Shown in pieces: positions 26,165 through 36,566 of a DNA stretch of 63,255 nt; position 1 is the stretch's first letter; every line of letters starts with the position of its first letter. Source of the DNA: Pantoea conspicua (lineage in GTDB: Bacteria > Pseudomonadota > Gammaproteobacteria > Enterobacterales > Enterobacteriaceae). The stretch lies in the NCBI RefSeq assembly GCF_002095315.1, contig NZ_MLFN01000018.1:1-63255 (forward strand), in the 5' to 3' direction. The position numbers were made by a program, and so were the translations under genes. The notes beneath the pieces were generated by a model. It had not been told where the DNA came from, searched no databases, and was given only the letters and a program-made list of their open reading frames with translations.

Positions 26165-27187
26165 TTACTGTGGCTGGAAGATCCCCGCCTGAACCTGCTC
26201 AGGTGTCACCACGCCGGTGTCCAGCACCCAGCCGCTGATCAGAGCAGCTGGCGTCACATCAAACGCCGGGTTATAGACGTTCGCCGCTTCAGGCGCCCAC
26301 TGTACGCTGCCAAAACTGCCCGCCACGCCGGTCACTTCGCTGGCGGCGCGCTGCTCGATCGGGATCGCTTCGCCATTCGGGCACCCGCGATCCAGCGTGG
26401 TGTGCGGTGCGGCAACGTAAAACGGGATCTGATGGTAGTGTGCCAGCACCGCCAGGCTGTAAGTGCCGATCTTATTGGCGACGTCGCCGTTGGCGGCAAT
26501 CCGGTCTGCGCCGACCCACACCGCGTCCACCTGTTTAGTGGCCATCAGGCTGGCGGCCATGCTGTCGGTAATCAGGGTATAAGGAACCGCCAGTTCGCCC
26601 AGCTCCCACGCAGTTAACCGGCCACCCTGTAACAGCGGACGGGTTTCATCGACCCAGACGTTGTTAATCCGGCCCTGCTGATGGGCGCGAACAATCACCC
26701 CCAGCGCGGTGCCGACGCCCGCTGTGGCTAGCCCGCCGGTATTGCAGTGGGTCAGCAACTGGCTACCAGGTTTCACCAGCGCGCTGCCTGCGGTGGCAAT
26801 TGCTTCGCACAGCTGTTTATCTTCTTCGACCAGCCGCCAGGCCTCTTCTGCCAGTGCGGTCGCGAACGCCGGCTGCGCCAGCGCCTGTTTCATCCGATCA
26901 AGATTGTTCATCAGATTGACGGCGGTAGGGCGGGCGGCACGCAGGATCGCCAGCGACTCTGCCAGTTGCCTCTGGGTCTGACCCTGTTCTGCCAGCAACG
27001 CCAGCAGCAACGAGGCGGAAAGGCCAATCAGCGGTGCACCGCGTACCCGCAACGCGTGAATATGCTCAACCAGCTGCGCGACGCTGTGCGCCGGCAGCCA
27101 GTTCTTTTGTTGCGGCAGCGCCTGCTGATCGAGTATCCAGAGCTGATTGTCACGAACCTGTAAGCTGGTGGTCTGAAGAGTCTGCAT
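26165..27187 (-). CDS. mtnA: Methylthioribose-1-phosphate isomerase
   Basis: Isomerises the MtnK product to methylthioribulose-1-phosphate, the substrate of MtnB. The 340-residue eIF2B-like protein has VRGAPLIG, the active-site Cys in [13 protein letters not shown] and Asp in [23 protein letters not shown]. It is divergent from mtnK across a MetJ-box-containing region and convergent with mtnD. Confidence 0.95.
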   Translation of the reverse strand: MQTLQTTSLQVRDNQLWILDQQALPQQKNWLPAHSVAQLVEHIHALRVRGAPLIGLSASLLLALLAEQGQTQRQLAESLAILRAARPTAVNLMNNLDRMKQALAQPAFATALAEEAWRLVEEDKQLCEAIATAGSALVKPGSQLLTHCNTGGLATAGVGTALGVIVRAHQQGRINNVWVDETRPLLQGGRLTAWELGELAVPYTLITDSMAASLMATKQVDAVWVGADRIAANGDVANKIGTYSLAVLAHYHQIPFYVAAPHTTLDRGCPNGEAIPIEQRAASEVTGVAGSFGSVQWAPEAANVYNPAFDVTPAALISGWVLDTGVVTPEQVQAGIFQPQ

Positions 27188-27241
27188 GGTGGGTTAAATC
27201 CCTGTTGCGTTAATGTCGGGTATTGTGCCAACATGCTCGGC

Positions 27242-27265
27242 GGATGTATAGACGTCTGAACGGCT
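27242..27265. promoter_or_regulatory. MetJ operator between mtnA and mtnK
   Basis: A perfect met box AGACGTCT (27250-27257) is flanked by in-register imperfect boxes GGATGTAT and GAACGGCT (each 5 of 8). The three-box array sits about 45 bases before mtnK and 55 before mtnA, so it can repress both. Confidence 0.7.
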
Positions 27266-27309
27266 TTTACACCGGGATTATTCCGCCTTTGAATGATGAG
27301 GAACAGGCA

Positions 27310-28509
27310 ATGTCGCAATACCGTACCTTCACCGCTGCTGATGCGGTGGACTATGCCCGACAATTTGGCGGTCTGGACGATCCCTCCGCCCTGAGCCGTG
27401 CCGAAGAGATTGGTGACGGCAACCTCAACCTGGTGTTTAAAATTTATGATAACCGGGGCAACAGCCGGGTGGTGGTTAAGCAGGCGCTGCCCTACGTGCG
27501 CTGTGTCGGTGAATCCTGGCCTCTGACGCTGGATCGGGCCCGGCTTGAAGCGCAGACCCTGGTCGAGCATTACAAATATTGCCCGCAGCACACGGTACAG
27601 ATTACCCATTACGACGCGGATCTGGCGGTGATGGTGATGGAAGATCTCTCCAGCCACCGTATCTGGCGTAGCGAGTTAGTGAAGGGCGTCTACTATCCTG
27701 ACGCGCCACGGCAGCTGGGTGAGTATCTGGCACAGACCCTATTCCACACTTCCGATTTCGTGCTGCACCCGCATCAGAAAAAAGCGGAAGTGGCGCGCTT
27801 CATTAATCCGGAAATGTGCGAAATCACCGAAGATCTCTTCTTTAATGATCCCTACACCGATCATCCTCGCAACAGCTATCCCGAAGCGCTGGAGTCGCTG
27901 GTTGACAGCCTGCGGCACGACGATGCGCTGCGTATTGCGGTGGCTGGCCTCAAGCACCGTTTCTTTGCCCACGCCGAAGCCCTGCTGCATGGCGATATTC
28001 ACAGCGGATCGATTTTCGTCGCAGACGGCAGTCTGAAGGCGATAGATGCGGAATTTGGCTATTTCGGACCAATAGGCTTTGACGTCGGCACCGCGCTCGG
28101 CAACCTGCTAATCAATTACTGTGGCTTGCCGGGCCTGCTGCCACCACGTGAAGCGGCTGATGGGCGCGAACAACGCCTCAGCGATGTGCATAGCGTCTGG
28201 ACGACCTTCTCCAGCCGTTTCCGGGCGCTGGCCACGGAGAAAACCACTGACGTGGCGCTGGCCTATCCCGGCTATGTCGAGGCGTTTCTGCGCAAAGTGT
28301 GGGCGGATACTATCGGTTACTGCGGAACCGAACTGATTCGCCGCACGGTGGGCATGTCACACGTGGCGGATATGAAGCTGATTGCCGATCCGGCGATGCG
28401 CACTGACTGTCTCCGTAACGCGATTAACCTGGGACGCACGCTGATTCTGGCGGCCGATCACGTTGAAGATGCCGATGCGCTGATTGCCCGCATTCGCCAG
28501 GCAGGATAA
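27310..28509 (+). CDS. mtnK: S-methyl-5-thioribose kinase
   Basis: Phosphorylates methylthioribose at the anomeric position, entering the salvage cycle. The 399-residue protein-kinase-like enzyme has [13 protein letters not shown], the ATP lysine in VVVKQALP, the catalytic loop [13 protein letters not shown] and metal Asp in [18 protein letters not shown] 27310 follows GAGGAACAGGCA and gives the family length; the open frame starts earlier. Confidence 0.95.
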   Translation: MSQYRTFTAADAVDYARQFGGLDDPSALSRAEEIGDGNLNLVFKIYDNRGNSRVVVKQALPYVRCVGESWPLTLDRARLEAQTLVEHYKYCPQHTVQITHYDADLAVMVMEDLSSHRIWRSELVKGVYYPDAPRQLGEYLAQTLFHTSDFVLHPHQKKAEVARFINPEMCEITEDLFFNDPYTDHPRNSYPEALESLVDSLRHDDALRIAVAGLKHRFFAHAEALLHGDIHSGSIFVADGSLKAIDAEFGYFGPIGFDVGTALGNLLINYCGLPGLLPPREAADGREQRLSDVHSVWTTFSSRFRALATEKTTDVALAYPGYVEAFLRKVWADTIGYCGTELIRRTVGMSHVADMKLIADPAMRTDCLRNAINLGRTLILAADHVEDADALIARIRQAG

Positions 28510-28511
28510 AA

Positions 28512-29114
28512 AAAGACCGACGTGAAGTCGTAATGCTCGTCAGTTAAGCGGCAGGTGATAACGCAGTCTGGTGCCGCTCAGGGGCTGGCGGTCCTCGCGC
28601 CGCTGCGCGGTACCTTCACTTCATTCGCCTGCCTGACGGACCGCCGGGGATGGCACATCCTGTGCCGCCCCGCCTTTCGCCCGCGTCCTGCGGGCTCTCC
28701 TGGCTGACTGATTCTGTTCAGCGCTGCGGATTACCTGCCCCTGATCGGCCCCCGCCTGCTCTGAAACTTCAGTGCGTGCAGTTTTAAAGGGCACGAGAGC
28801 AGAGGCCTGAGCGCCTCTGCTGCTGAGAGGGCTATCCGCAGCGCTGAGGCGTGACGGTGGGCGAGAACTCCACGCCGGGAAGCGTGGAGAGTTCGGGGCC
28901 GGCCAGGGAGGGCCGATCCCCGAACGGTTCGTCGGCCCGACGTCAAAGCCGAAGGTACAGCGTGAGCGGCGCGAGGACGGCCCGGCAGCAGCAGAGGTGC
29001 GCTGGCCCGCACTCCGGCACGCCTGTCCAGACAAAAAAGCTGCCACGTTTGACCGTGACAGCCTTTGCAAATTTAACCTTAACTGACGAGCATTACGACG
29101 TGATGTCGGCCTTT
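28512..29114. repeat. 603-bp imperfect palindromic element with 37-bp inverted ends
   Basis: The termini 28512-28548 and 29078-29114 are inverted repeats matching at 33 of 37 positions, with 22 inner bases identical. Internal inverted matches follow in order: 28587-28617 with 28951-28982, a GGGGAT...CCCCG block, and 28719-28731 with 28835-28847. It therefore looks like two diverged copies of a unit of about 270 bp, head to head, with about 57 extra bases in the right arm. A 9-bp stem (28798-28821) lies at the midpoint. No convincing ORF is present and base composition is GC-rich. It starts right after the mtnK stop. Mobile repeat or structured RNA are the options. Confidence 0.75.
29033..29062 (-). 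terminator. Rho-independent terminator inside the palindromic element
   Basis: Read on the minus strand: GCTGTCACG, loop GTCAAA, CGTGGCAGC, then TTTTTT. It can end fadE transcription about 240 bases past the fadE stop, and lies in the part of the right arm that has no counterpart in the left arm. Confidence 0.8.
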
Positions 29115-29276
29115 AGATAAAACAAAGATTTTGTCGGCGATGAGGGGGTGCCAGCGCCGGAAACACGATCAGATTAAACGTTAAAGCCATCCCTGACTCG
29201 CGCTGAGCGTGCCGGGGATAGCATTTTTGCCTCTTTACGGAGGGCGTATGCTCCCTGAGCCTGCGCTGAATTAACG

Positions 29277-29298
29277 GGCCGACATTACATCGGCCCTG
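29277..29298. other. Hairpin just after the fadE stop
   Basis: GGGCCGA and TCGGCCC flank seven bases. There is no T run, so it is not a classical terminator. The 190 bases between it and the palindromic element contain no gene that I can support. Confidence 0.4.
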
Positions 29299-29302
29299 AG
29301 CC

Positions 29303-31756
29303 TTATGCCGCCTCGCTGGCGCGTGGCGAAGCGGGTTGAGGTTTTTTCTCCGGCACCGGCACTGCCAGCGCATCCGCTTCAAACTCATCCACATTGATAG
29401 AACGCAGGCGGCTGGTTTCGGCGCGGCGCAATATCTCTGCTTCTTTATCGTCAATCCAGCCCTGCTCCAGCGCCCGTTTTGCCAGCTCATCCAGACGGGT
29501 AAAGGAGAGATGCTGCTTGTTCTGTTTGCTCAGCCTGTCGTGAATCACCTCTGCAGCCATCACATCCTGCAACGCCTGTTCCAGCTGACCGGCCGGATTG
29601 TTTTCCACCGGCGCCAGATACTGTCCGCGTCCCAGACGCGTGCGAGTGGCAGACGGCAGTTGCAGGATTTTTGCCAGTTGATGATCCAGACGATCGGATG
29701 GCGCCGGGCAGTGGTGGCCACCGGCAAAAATCACCAGACGTAACGCACCCGCCACCATCCGATTAGGGAAATTGCGCAGCAGGTCATCGATCGCCACTTC
29801 CGCCTGATGCAGCGCATCCTGAACGCCCCAGTGCACCAGTGGCAGGTCAGCTTCATTGCGGCCTTCGTCGTCGTAGCGTTTCAGGGTGGCAGAGGCCAGA
29901 TAGAGCTGACTCAGCACATCACCCAGTCGCGCCGAAATGCGTTCACGGCGTTTCAGGCTGCCGCCCAGCACCGCCATTGAAACATCCGACAGCAACGCGA
30001 GGTTAGCACTGATGCGGTTGAGCTGTTGATAATAACGGCGCGTCGCATCGCGGGTTGGGGTCGCGCTGGTGCGTCCGCCGGTTAAGCCGAGCCACAGGCT
30101 GCGCACCTGATTACTGCCGACGTGGCCGATATGGCTGAACAGCGCCCGATCAAAGGCGTTAACGTCGTTACTCGCCGCGGCCGCCATCTCCTGCAGCACA
30201 TAAGGATGGCAACGAATAGCCCCCTGACCGAAGATGATCATGCTGCGGGTTAAGATGTTGGCCCCTTCAACGGTAATGGCGATCGGTGCACCCTGATAGG
30301 TGCGCGCCAGGAAGTTGCTGTTGCCGAGCATAATGCCTTTTCCCCCGGCAATATCCATCGCGTCGATGATCGCCCGCTGACCACGATGGGTGCAGTGATA
30401 TTTCACAATCGCCGACAGCACCGCCGGTTTTTCGCCCTGCATAATGCCGGCGGTGATCAGCGTCGCCGCTGCATCCATCACGTAGGCGTTACCGGCGATA
30501 CGTGCCAGCGGCTCTTCGATCCCTTCCATTTTACCGATCGACAGTCTGAACTGACGGCGGATATGGGCATAGGCACCGATCGCCAGCGCCGCACTTTTCA
30601 GGCTGCCGGTCGAGTTAGACGGCAGGGTAATGCCGCGGCCCACTGACAGACATTCAACCAGCATACGCCAGCCCTGACCGGCCATCTCCGGTCCGCCGAT
30701 GATGTAATCGATCGGCACGAAAATATCCTTGCCGCGCGTCGGGCCGTTCTGGAACGGCACGTTGAGCGGGAAGTGGCGATGGCCGATCTCGACGCCGGGG
30801 GTGTTAGTCGGGATCAGCGCGCAGGTAATGCCCGGATTGGTGTTGTCACTGAGCAGATGATCGGGATCGGAGAGTTTAAATGCCAGACCCAGCACGGTGG
30901 CGATCGGTGCCAGTGTAATATAGCGTTTGTTCCAGGTCAGCCGCATACCCAGTACCTGCTGACCCTGCCATTCACCCATGCAGACCACGCCGGTATCGGG
31001 AATCGCACCGGCATCTGAGCCCGCTTCCGGGCTGGTCAGGGCGAAGCAGGGTATCTCTTCACCCCGCGCCAGCCGCGGTAAATAGTGGTTTTTCTGTTTT
31101 TCTGTACCGTAGTGCTGCAACAGTTCGCCCGGACCGAGTGAGTTCGGTACGCCGACGGTAATCGCCAGAATGCCCGATACGCCCGCCAGTTTCTGCAACA
31201 CGCGCGCCTGAGCGTAGGCGGAAAACTCCAGCCCGCCATACTCTTTTTTGATAATCATCGCGAAGAAGCGATGCTGTTTCAGATAAGCCCACAGTTCCGG
31301 CGGCAGATCGGCCAATTCATGGGTAATCTGGAAATCATTCGCCAGCCGGCACGCTTCTTCAACCGGGCCATCCAGGAAGGCCTGCTCATCTGGCGTCAGA
31401 TGTGGCTGCGGATAGTTATGCAGCTTCTGCCAGTCTGGCTTGCCCTGAAACAGATCGCCTTCCCACCAGGTGGTGCCGGCATCGATCGCCTCTTTCTCGG
31501 TGCGTGACATCGGCGGCATCACCTGCTGAAAACGCTGCAGCATCGGTTTTGAGAACAGGTTGCGGCGCAGCGAGGGCAGGTTAAACGGCAGCAGAATAAT
31601 CGCCAGCGGCAGCAGCAGCCACGGCGTCCAGAGATGTGCGGCCGCCATCGCCGCGGTCCACAGCAGCAGAATCAGGCTGCTCAGCCGCATCGACAGGCGG
31701 TGATAGAACAGGGCGCCAATCAGCACCACCGTGGCAAGTATCGAAACAACCATCAT
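29303..31756 (-). CDS. fadE: Acyl-CoA dehydrogenase FadE
   Basis: Catalyses the first step of beta-oxidation. At 817 residues it has the enterobacterial size, with two N-terminal membrane segments (about 1-55), an acyl-CoA dehydrogenase core ([37 protein letters not shown]) and a long C-terminal domain. ATG 31756 ([21 protein letters not shown]. coli [20 protein letters not shown]) is preferred because GGAG lies upstream of it; an in-frame ATG 5 codons earlier has no SD. A FadR-like site precedes it. Confidence 0.95.
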   Translation of the reverse strand: MMVVSILATVVLIGALFYHRLSMRLSSLILLLWTAAMAAAHLWTPWLLLPLAIILLPFNLPSLRRNLFSKPMLQRFQQVMPPMSRTEKEAIDAGTTWWEGDLFQGKPDWQKLHNYPQPHLTPDEQAFLDGPVEEACRLANDFQITHELADLPPELWAYLKQHRFFAMIIKKEYGGLEFSAYAQARVLQKLAGVSGILAITVGVPNSLGPGELLQHYGTEKQKNHYLPRLARGEEIPCFALTSPEAGSDAGAIPDTGVVCMGEWQGQQVLGMRLTWNKRYITLAPIATVLGLAFKLSDPDHLLSDNTNPGITCALIPTNTPGVEIGHRHFPLNVPFQNGPTRGKDIFVPIDYIIGGPEMAGQGWRMLVECLSVGRGITLPSNSTGSLKSAALAIGAYAHIRRQFRLSIGKMEGIEEPLARIAGNAYVMDAAATLITAGIMQGEKPAVLSAIVKYHCTHRGQRAIIDAMDIAGGKGIMLGNSNFLARTYQGAPIAITVEGANILTRSMIIFGQGAIRCHPYVLQEMAAAASNDVNAFDRALFSHIGHVGSNQVRSLWLGLTGGRTSATPTRDATRRYYQQLNRISANLALLSDVSMAVLGGSLKRRERISARLGDVLSQLYLASATLKRYDDEGRNEADLPLVHWGVQDALHQAEVAIDDLLRNFPNRMVAGALRLVIFAGGHHCPAPSDRLDHQLAKILQLPSATRTRLGRGQYLAPVENNPAGQLEQALQDVMAAEVIHDRLSKQNKQHLSFTRLDELAKRALEQGWIDDKEAEILRRAETSRLRSINVDEFEADALAVPVPEKKPQPASPRASEAA

Positions 31757-31778
31757 AATGAACCACTCCATAAGAAGT

Positions 31779-31795
31779 AAGAGGTCTGACCTGTT
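31779..31795. promoter_or_regulatory. FadR operator upstream of fadE
   Basis: AAGAGGTCTGACCTGTT keeps the GGTC-N-GACC core and TGTT end of the FadR consensus, 23 bases before the preferred fadE ATG. FadR repression of fadE, relieved by acyl-CoA, is established in E. coli. Confidence 0.72.
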
Positions 31796-32010
31796 ATGAG
31801 TAGAGGTTTAGAATAGTTGGCTGTTTTTATCAATTCGTTTACATCGCAATTACAACCTGACTCACAAAATCAATTTTTCGACCCGTTTCGCTTCCTGCTG
31901 TGCAGAGATAATACCAGTGGCAGAGGGGTGAGGATGGCGTGATGCTTTGCGCTGCCCGGCCATTCCGTTAAACTTGCTGCGATTAACCTCTCCTAAAAAA
32001 GGACATCCCT

Positions 32011-32589
32011 ATGTACCAGGACATCATCCGCTCTGAGCTTAATGAAGCCGCCGATACGCTAAATAAATTCCTTAGCGATGACGCTAATATCCATGCGATC
32101 CAGCGTGCTGCGGTGCTGCTGGCAGACAGCTTTAAGGCGGGCGGCAAGGTGCTCTCCTGTGGCAACGGTGGATCGCACTGCGACGCGATGCATTTCGCCG
32201 AAGAGCTGACCGGCCGCTACCGTGAAAATCGTCCTGGCTATCCGGCGATTGCCATTTCAGACGTCAGCCATCTCTCCTGCGTCAGTAACGACTTCGGCTA
32301 CGATTATGTTTTCTCACGCTACATTGAAGCGGTAGGCCGTCCGGGCGACGTGCTGCTGGGGCTCTCCACCTCGGGTAACTCTGCCAACATTATCAAGGCG
32401 ATTGAGGCGGCGCGGGCGCAGGGGATGAAAGTGATCACCCTGACCGGCAAAGATGGCGGTAAGATGGCGGACAGTGCCGATATTGAAATCCGGGTGCCGC
32501 ACTTTGGCTATGCCGATCGTATTCAGGAGATCCACATTAAAGTGATCCATATCCTGATGCTGCTGATCGAAAAAGAGATGGTGAAGTAA
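32011..32589 (+). CDS. gmhA: Sedoheptulose-7-phosphate isomerase (GmhA/LpcA)
   Basis: Converts sedoheptulose-7-phosphate to D-glycero-D-manno-heptose-7-phosphate for the LPS inner core. The 192-residue SIS-domain protein has [21 protein letters not shown] (catalytic His/Glu region), [19 protein letters not shown] and [18 protein letters not shown]. It is followed by yafJ, as in E. coli. Confidence 0.96.
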   Translation: MYQDIIRSELNEAADTLNKFLSDDANIHAIQRAAVLLADSFKAGGKVLSCGNGGSHCDAMHFAEELTGRYRENRPGYPAIAISDVSHLSCVSNDFGYDYVFSRYIEAVGRPGDVLLGLSTSGNSANIIKAIEAARAQGMKVITLTGKDGGKMADSADIEIRVPHFGYADRIQEIHIKVIHILMLLIEKEMVK

Positions 32590-32639
32590 CACGTTAGCCT
32601 CTCGCCTGGCGGGAGGCGTCTGACTCTAAGGCGGTGGCT

Positions 32640-33407
32640 ATGTGCGAATTGCTCGGGATGAGCGCCAATGTCCCCACGGATATCTGTTTCAGCTTTACCG
32701 GCCTGGTGCAGCGTGGCGGCGGAACCGGCCCACATAAAGATGGCTGGGGCATTACCTTTTACGAAGATAAAGGCTGTCGTACCTTTAAAGATCCACTGCC
32801 GAGCTTCAACTCACCCATCGCGCGGCTGGTGCAGGAGTATCCGATCAAATCGCATTCAGTGGTGGCGCACATCCGCCAGGCGAATCGTGGTCAGGTCTCG
32901 CTGGAGAATACCCATCCGTTTACCCGCGAACTGTGGGGCCGTAACTGGACCTATGCCCATAACGGACAGTTAAAAGGCTACCGTCAGCTTGAGACCGGCA
33001 CCTTTCGCCCGGTCGGCGAGACCGACAGCGAAAAGGCGTTCTGCTGGATTCTGCATCAGCTGGCGACGCGTTATCCGCGCACGCCGGGCAACTGGCCCGC
33101 GGTGTTTCGCTTTATCGGCGAGCTGGCGGGCAGCCTGCGGCAGAAAGGAGTGTTTAACATGCTGCTGTCGGACGGGCGTTATCTGATGGCCTTCTGCTCC
33201 ACCAACCTGTTCTGGATCACCCGGCGTGCGCCGTTTGGCCGCGCGCAGCTGCTCGATCAGGATGTCGAAGTTGATTTCCAGCAGCACACCACGCCACATG
33301 ACGTGGTGACGGTGATTGCGACGCAGCCGCTGACGGCCAATGAAACCTGGCAGCGGATTGTGCCAGGTGAATGGGCGTTATTCTGCCTTGGAGAGCGCCA
33401 GGAATGA
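32640..33407 (+). CDS. yafJ: Class II glutamine amidotransferase-like protein YafJ
   Basis: A 255-residue Ntn-type amidotransferase. Cys2, exposed after removal of Met1, fixes the start at ATG 32640 (MCELLGM) and not at the upstream ATG 32634. GGWGI-like [24 protein letters not shown] and [10 protein letters not shown] are family motifs. There is no synthase domain and its physiological role is unclear. The last 30 bases overlap convergent yafK. Confidence 0.9.
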   Translation: MCELLGMSANVPTDICFSFTGLVQRGGGTGPHKDGWGITFYEDKGCRTFKDPLPSFNSPIARLVQEYPIKSHSVVAHIRQANRGQVSLENTHPFTRELWGRNWTYAHNGQLKGYRQLETGTFRPVGETDSEKAFCWILHQLATRYPRTPGNWPAVFRFIGELAGSLRQKGVFNMLLSDGRYLMAFCSTNLFWITRRAPFGRAQLLDQDVEVDFQQHTTPHDVVTVIATQPLTANETWQRIVPGEWALFCLGERQE

Positions 33408-34118
33408 GCGAGAAGCAGCTTCGGGATTGGTCACGACCGGGCTGCTGTTCATCACATACTTACCGCTGGCGACATTCACCGTCGGTGGCTGGTGATACTT
33501 CGCAAAATAAGCGTAACCCGGCTGCAACTGCTGCCAGAAACTGGCGTAGGTGGAGTAACGGTGACGCTGCATATTGCTGTCTGTCATGCGGAATGGATAG
33601 ATACTGATGCTGATATCCTGCTGGCCATTACGCAGCGCCGCATTCACATAAGTAAAGATCTCATCCATATAGGCGTTGGTCATGGCATAGCAGCCAATCG
33701 ACTTGCAGTCGCCATGAATCATCAGGTAGTTACCGCTGTAGCCCTGATTGCGATCGTACTGATTCGGAAAGCCGATATTGATCGCGCGATAAAACCGGCT
33801 ATCCGGTTTCAGCTGGTTCAGCCTGACGTTATAAAATCCTTCCGGGCTTTTGAAATCGCCTTCACGACGTTTCGGGCCGAGGCCGCCAGAAAAATTACAG
33901 ATGCGGTAGGTATCCAGCAGGCGGTATTCGTTACCAATTTTGCCGTACAGTTCGAGGGTACGCTCTTCCTTGAAAATCTGGATATAGACCGGCGTGCCGA
34001 GTAACTGTTTCTTTAATTCTTTACTGACCGGTGCCGCTTGCTGGGCGGGTTCGGGGGTCATTGCCATGCTGAGGGCTGGCAGTAAAATCATCGCAAACAG
34101 GAGTGCGATTTTGCCCAT
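33378..34118 (-). CDS. yafK: L,D-transpeptidase-family protein YafK (DpaA/LdtF)
   Basis: A 246-residue YkuD-fold protein with signal peptide [19 protein letters not shown]. The active-site motif is [16 protein letters not shown], with catalytic Cys in SIGCY. In E. coli the protein detaches Braun lipoprotein from peptidoglycan. ATG 34118 gives the E. coli length and follows AAGG; the open frame begins 10 codons earlier. Periplasmic location is expected. Confidence 0.92.
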   Translation of the reverse strand: MGKIALLFAMILLPALSMAMTPEPAQQAAPVSKELKKQLLGTPVYIQIFKEERTLELYGKIGNEYRLLDTYRICNFSGGLGPKRREGDFKSPEGFYNVRLNQLKPDSRFYRAINIGFPNQYDRNQGYSGNYLMIHGDCKSIGCYAMTNAYMDEIFTYVNAALRNGQQDISISIYPFRMTDSNMQRHRYSTYASFWQQLQPGYAYFAKYHQPPTVNVASGKYVMNSSPVVTNPEAASRSFLALSKAE

Positions 34119-34332
34119 GCTGTGTGTACCTTGAGGTGAAGAGAACAATGACGCGAATCGTGCGTCTCTGCTTGCATTATCGGAACTATCCGCTACCGCA
34201 GCGCAACATTAAACACTGTCTGTTTTTTTAGCAAGACAGCACGCCAGAAATTCGCAATTTCCTGAACAGAATACGGCCAGAAATTTGTAAACTTTAATGC
34301 CGGTCGCGACAAATATTGCAGTTACCTTCGCC

Positions 34333-34352
34333 AACTGTATACTTATCCAGTG
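34333..34352. promoter_or_regulatory. LexA (SOS) box of dinB
   Basis: AACTGTATACTTATCCAGTG contains CTG-N10-CAG with an AT-rich centre, 12 bases before the dinB ATG. Confidence 0.85.
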
Positions 34353-34363
34353 CTGGAGGGGGT

Positions 34364-35419
34364 ATGCGTAAAATCATTCATGTCGATATGGACTGCTTCT
34401 ATGCGGCGGTGGAGATGCGCGATAATCCCCTGTTGCGTGACATCCCGATTGCCATCGGTGGCAGTCGCGAACGTCGCGGTGTCATCAGTACCGCTAACTA
34501 TCCGGCGCGCAAATATGGCGTGCGCAGCGCCATGCCGACCGGGATGGCGCTGAAGTTATGCCCCCATCTGCGGCTGCTGCCCGGACGCTTTGATGCCTAT
34601 AAAGAAGCCTCGGCGCAGATCCGTGAGATCTTCTCCCGCTACACACCGCTGATTGAACCGCTGTCGCTGGATGAAGCCTATCTGGATGTGACAGACAGTC
34701 CGCACTGTCACGGCTCCGCCACCCTGATCGCCCAGGAGATTCGCGCCACCATCCTGCGTGAAACCCGGCTTACCGCCTCGGCCGGTATCGCCCCGATTAA
34801 GTTTCTGGCGAAAATCGCCTCCGATCTGAATAAGCCGGACGGGCAGTTTGTAATCACGCCGGCGGAGATGTCCGGTTTTTTACTGACGCTGCCGCTGGCG
34901 AAGATCCCTGGCGTGGGCAAGGTGTCGGCAAAAAAGCTGGAAGAGATGGGGCTGGTCACCTGTGGTGATGTGCAGAAGGCGGATTTAGCCCAGTTGCTGA
35001 AGCGCTTTGGTAAGTTTGGCCGGGTGCTGTGGGAACGCAGCAACGGTATCGACGAGCGTGGCGTGGTGGTTGAGCGCGAACGCAAATCACTTGGGGTGGA
35101 GCGAACGCTGGCAGAAGACATTAACGACTGGGACGCCTGCCTGGAGATCATCGATTTTCTCTATGCCGAACTGGATCGCCGGCTGGGCCAGATTCGTCCC
35201 GATAAGCAGGTCGCGCGGCAGGGGGTGAAACTCAAGTTCAGCGATTTTCAGCAGACCACGCAGGAGCATATCTGGCCGGTGCTGAATAAAGAGGACATGA
35301 TTGCGATTGCCAGAAAAACCTGGGATGAACGTCGGGCCGGACGGGGCGTCAGGCTGGTGGGCTTGCACGTCACGATGCTCGATCCGCAGCTGGAACGGCA
35401 GCTGCTGCTGGGGTTATAG
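34364..35419 (+). CDS. dinB: DNA polymerase IV
   Basis: The Y-family translesion polymerase. At 351 residues it is the E. coli length, starting [22 protein letters not shown], where the first Asp-Asp pair binds metal. [13 protein letters not shown] provides the catalytic Asp-Glu. [16 protein letters not shown] is the thumb helix-hairpin-helix, and QLLLGL at the C terminus is the beta-clamp motif. GGAGGGGG precedes ATG 34364. SOS controlled. Confidence 0.96.
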   Translation: MRKIIHVDMDCFYAAVEMRDNPLLRDIPIAIGGSRERRGVISTANYPARKYGVRSAMPTGMALKLCPHLRLLPGRFDAYKEASAQIREIFSRYTPLIEPLSLDEAYLDVTDSPHCHGSATLIAQEIRATILRETRLTASAGIAPIKFLAKIASDLNKPDGQFVITPAEMSGFLLTLPLAKIPGVGKVSAKKLEEMGLVTCGDVQKADLAQLLKRFGKFGRVLWERSNGIDERGVVVERERKSLGVERTLAEDINDWDACLEIIDFLYAELDRRLGQIRPDKQVARQGVKLKFSDFQQTTQEHIWPVLNKEDMIAIARKTWDERRAGRGVRLVGLHVTMLDPQLERQLLLGL

Positions 35420-35473
35420 CGCGGCGTCTGATGGCGGTCAGCCCGGCATGTGCGCCAGGCTGGCCTCCAGCCG

Positions 35474-36550
35474 TTACTTGTGGTTTTTCGCCGCCAGCGT
35501 GGCAAACCACGGCGCGACGAAATCTTCATTACCGCCCCAGCCGGGCACGATTTTATTCAGCGAGGCAACGTTCACCGCACCGGGCTGGCTGCTGAGCTGC
35601 TGCTGAGAGATCGACGCAGCCTTAAACTGATATGTGGCTGGCGTCGCTTCACCGGCAATCTTTTTCGCCACCAGACGCATGTTCACCGCGCCAATGGTTT
35701 TCGGGTCTACCGCCACGGTCTGGACCCACGGACTGTTCTTCTCACGCATCAGCTGCAGATCCTGGTTCGACACATCGATGCTGTAGAGCTTGATCTCGGT
35801 ACGGCCATTCTCCTGCAGCGCTTTATAGGCACCCTGGCTGAAAGCATCCCACGCGCCCCAGATCGCATCGATTTTGCCTTTCGGGTATTTGGCCAGAATG
35901 GCGCCAATCTTGTTGGCGGTATCGCCCTGTACATCGGTGGAGACGGCGCCAATCGACTCCAGCTGATGAATGCCTGGATTCTCCTTCAGCAGTTTCTCGT
36001 ACACCACCTGACGGCGTTCCATTGGCGGGAAACCAGCGACCCACAGTTTGACGATATTGGCTTTGCCGTTGAAATCCTTGATTAACTGGCCCAGCGACAG
36101 CTGCGCCAGGGAGGCATCATCCTGCGCGGTGACGGTCACACCCTCAATCGGGCTATCAACCGGGGTATCAAACACCGACACTTTAATGCCTGCGTCGGCG
36201 ATGCGTTTCACCAGGCCGCTGGCGTAGGGCGCTTTGCCGTGCGACAGCACGATACCGTCATACTTCTGGCTGATCGCCTGGTTCACGAAATCCTGGAAAC
36301 GGGCATCATCACCGTTGCTCAGAAAGGTGCTGACCTTAAAGCCCAGCTGTCGGCCCTGCTGAATCGCACCGGCGACAAACTGGGTGGTGTTATCGTCAGA
36401 ACCGAGGTTACGGATCACCGCGATGCGGATCGGGCCGTCGTGGCTGGCGATGGCAGCCGGTACCGGGGTGACGGTATCCGCGAAAGCGGCGCTGGCGTTC
36501 AGCAGGCTCAGGGCCAGCAGCGAGAGCGTTATTTTTTGCATTATTATCAA
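35474..36550 (-). CDS. Sugar-type ABC transporter periplasmic binding protein
   Basis: A 358-residue secreted protein with signal peptide about 1-25 and a type I periplasmic-binding fold of the ribose/galactose class: IRIAVIRNLGSDDNTTQFVAGAIQQGRQLGF, SQKYDGIVLSHG, VSVFDTPVDSP and DAIWGAWDAFSQGAYKALQ. The ligand is unknown. It is third in an ATPase-permease-binding protein operon read leftwards and converges on dinB. The first codons are MIIMQKITL; ATG at the second Met is possible. Confidence 0.88.
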   Translation of the reverse strand: MIIMQKITLSLLALSLLNASAAFADTVTPVPAAIASHDGPIRIAVIRNLGSDDNTTQFVAGAIQQGRQLGFKVSTFLSNGDDARFQDFVNQAISQKYDGIVLSHGKAPYASGLVKRIADAGIKVSVFDTPVDSPIEGVTVTAQDDASLAQLSLGQLIKDFNGKANIVKLWVAGFPPMERRQVVYEKLLKENPGIHQLESIGAVSTDVQGDTANKIGAILAKYPKGKIDAIWGAWDAFSQGAYKALQENGRTEIKLYSIDVSNQDLQLMREKNSPWVQTVAVDPKTIGAVNMRLVAKKIAGEATPATYQFKAASISQQQLSSQPGAVNVASLNKIVPGWGGNEDFVAPWFATLAAKNHK

Positions 36551-36566
36551 CTCCGGGTAATGCGCC

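Noticed and set aside
28621..29070. A 149-codon minus-strand ORF inside the palindromic element.
   Set aside because: Its codon content follows the GC-rich inverted arms, there is no ribosome-binding site, and it runs through a terminator hairpin.
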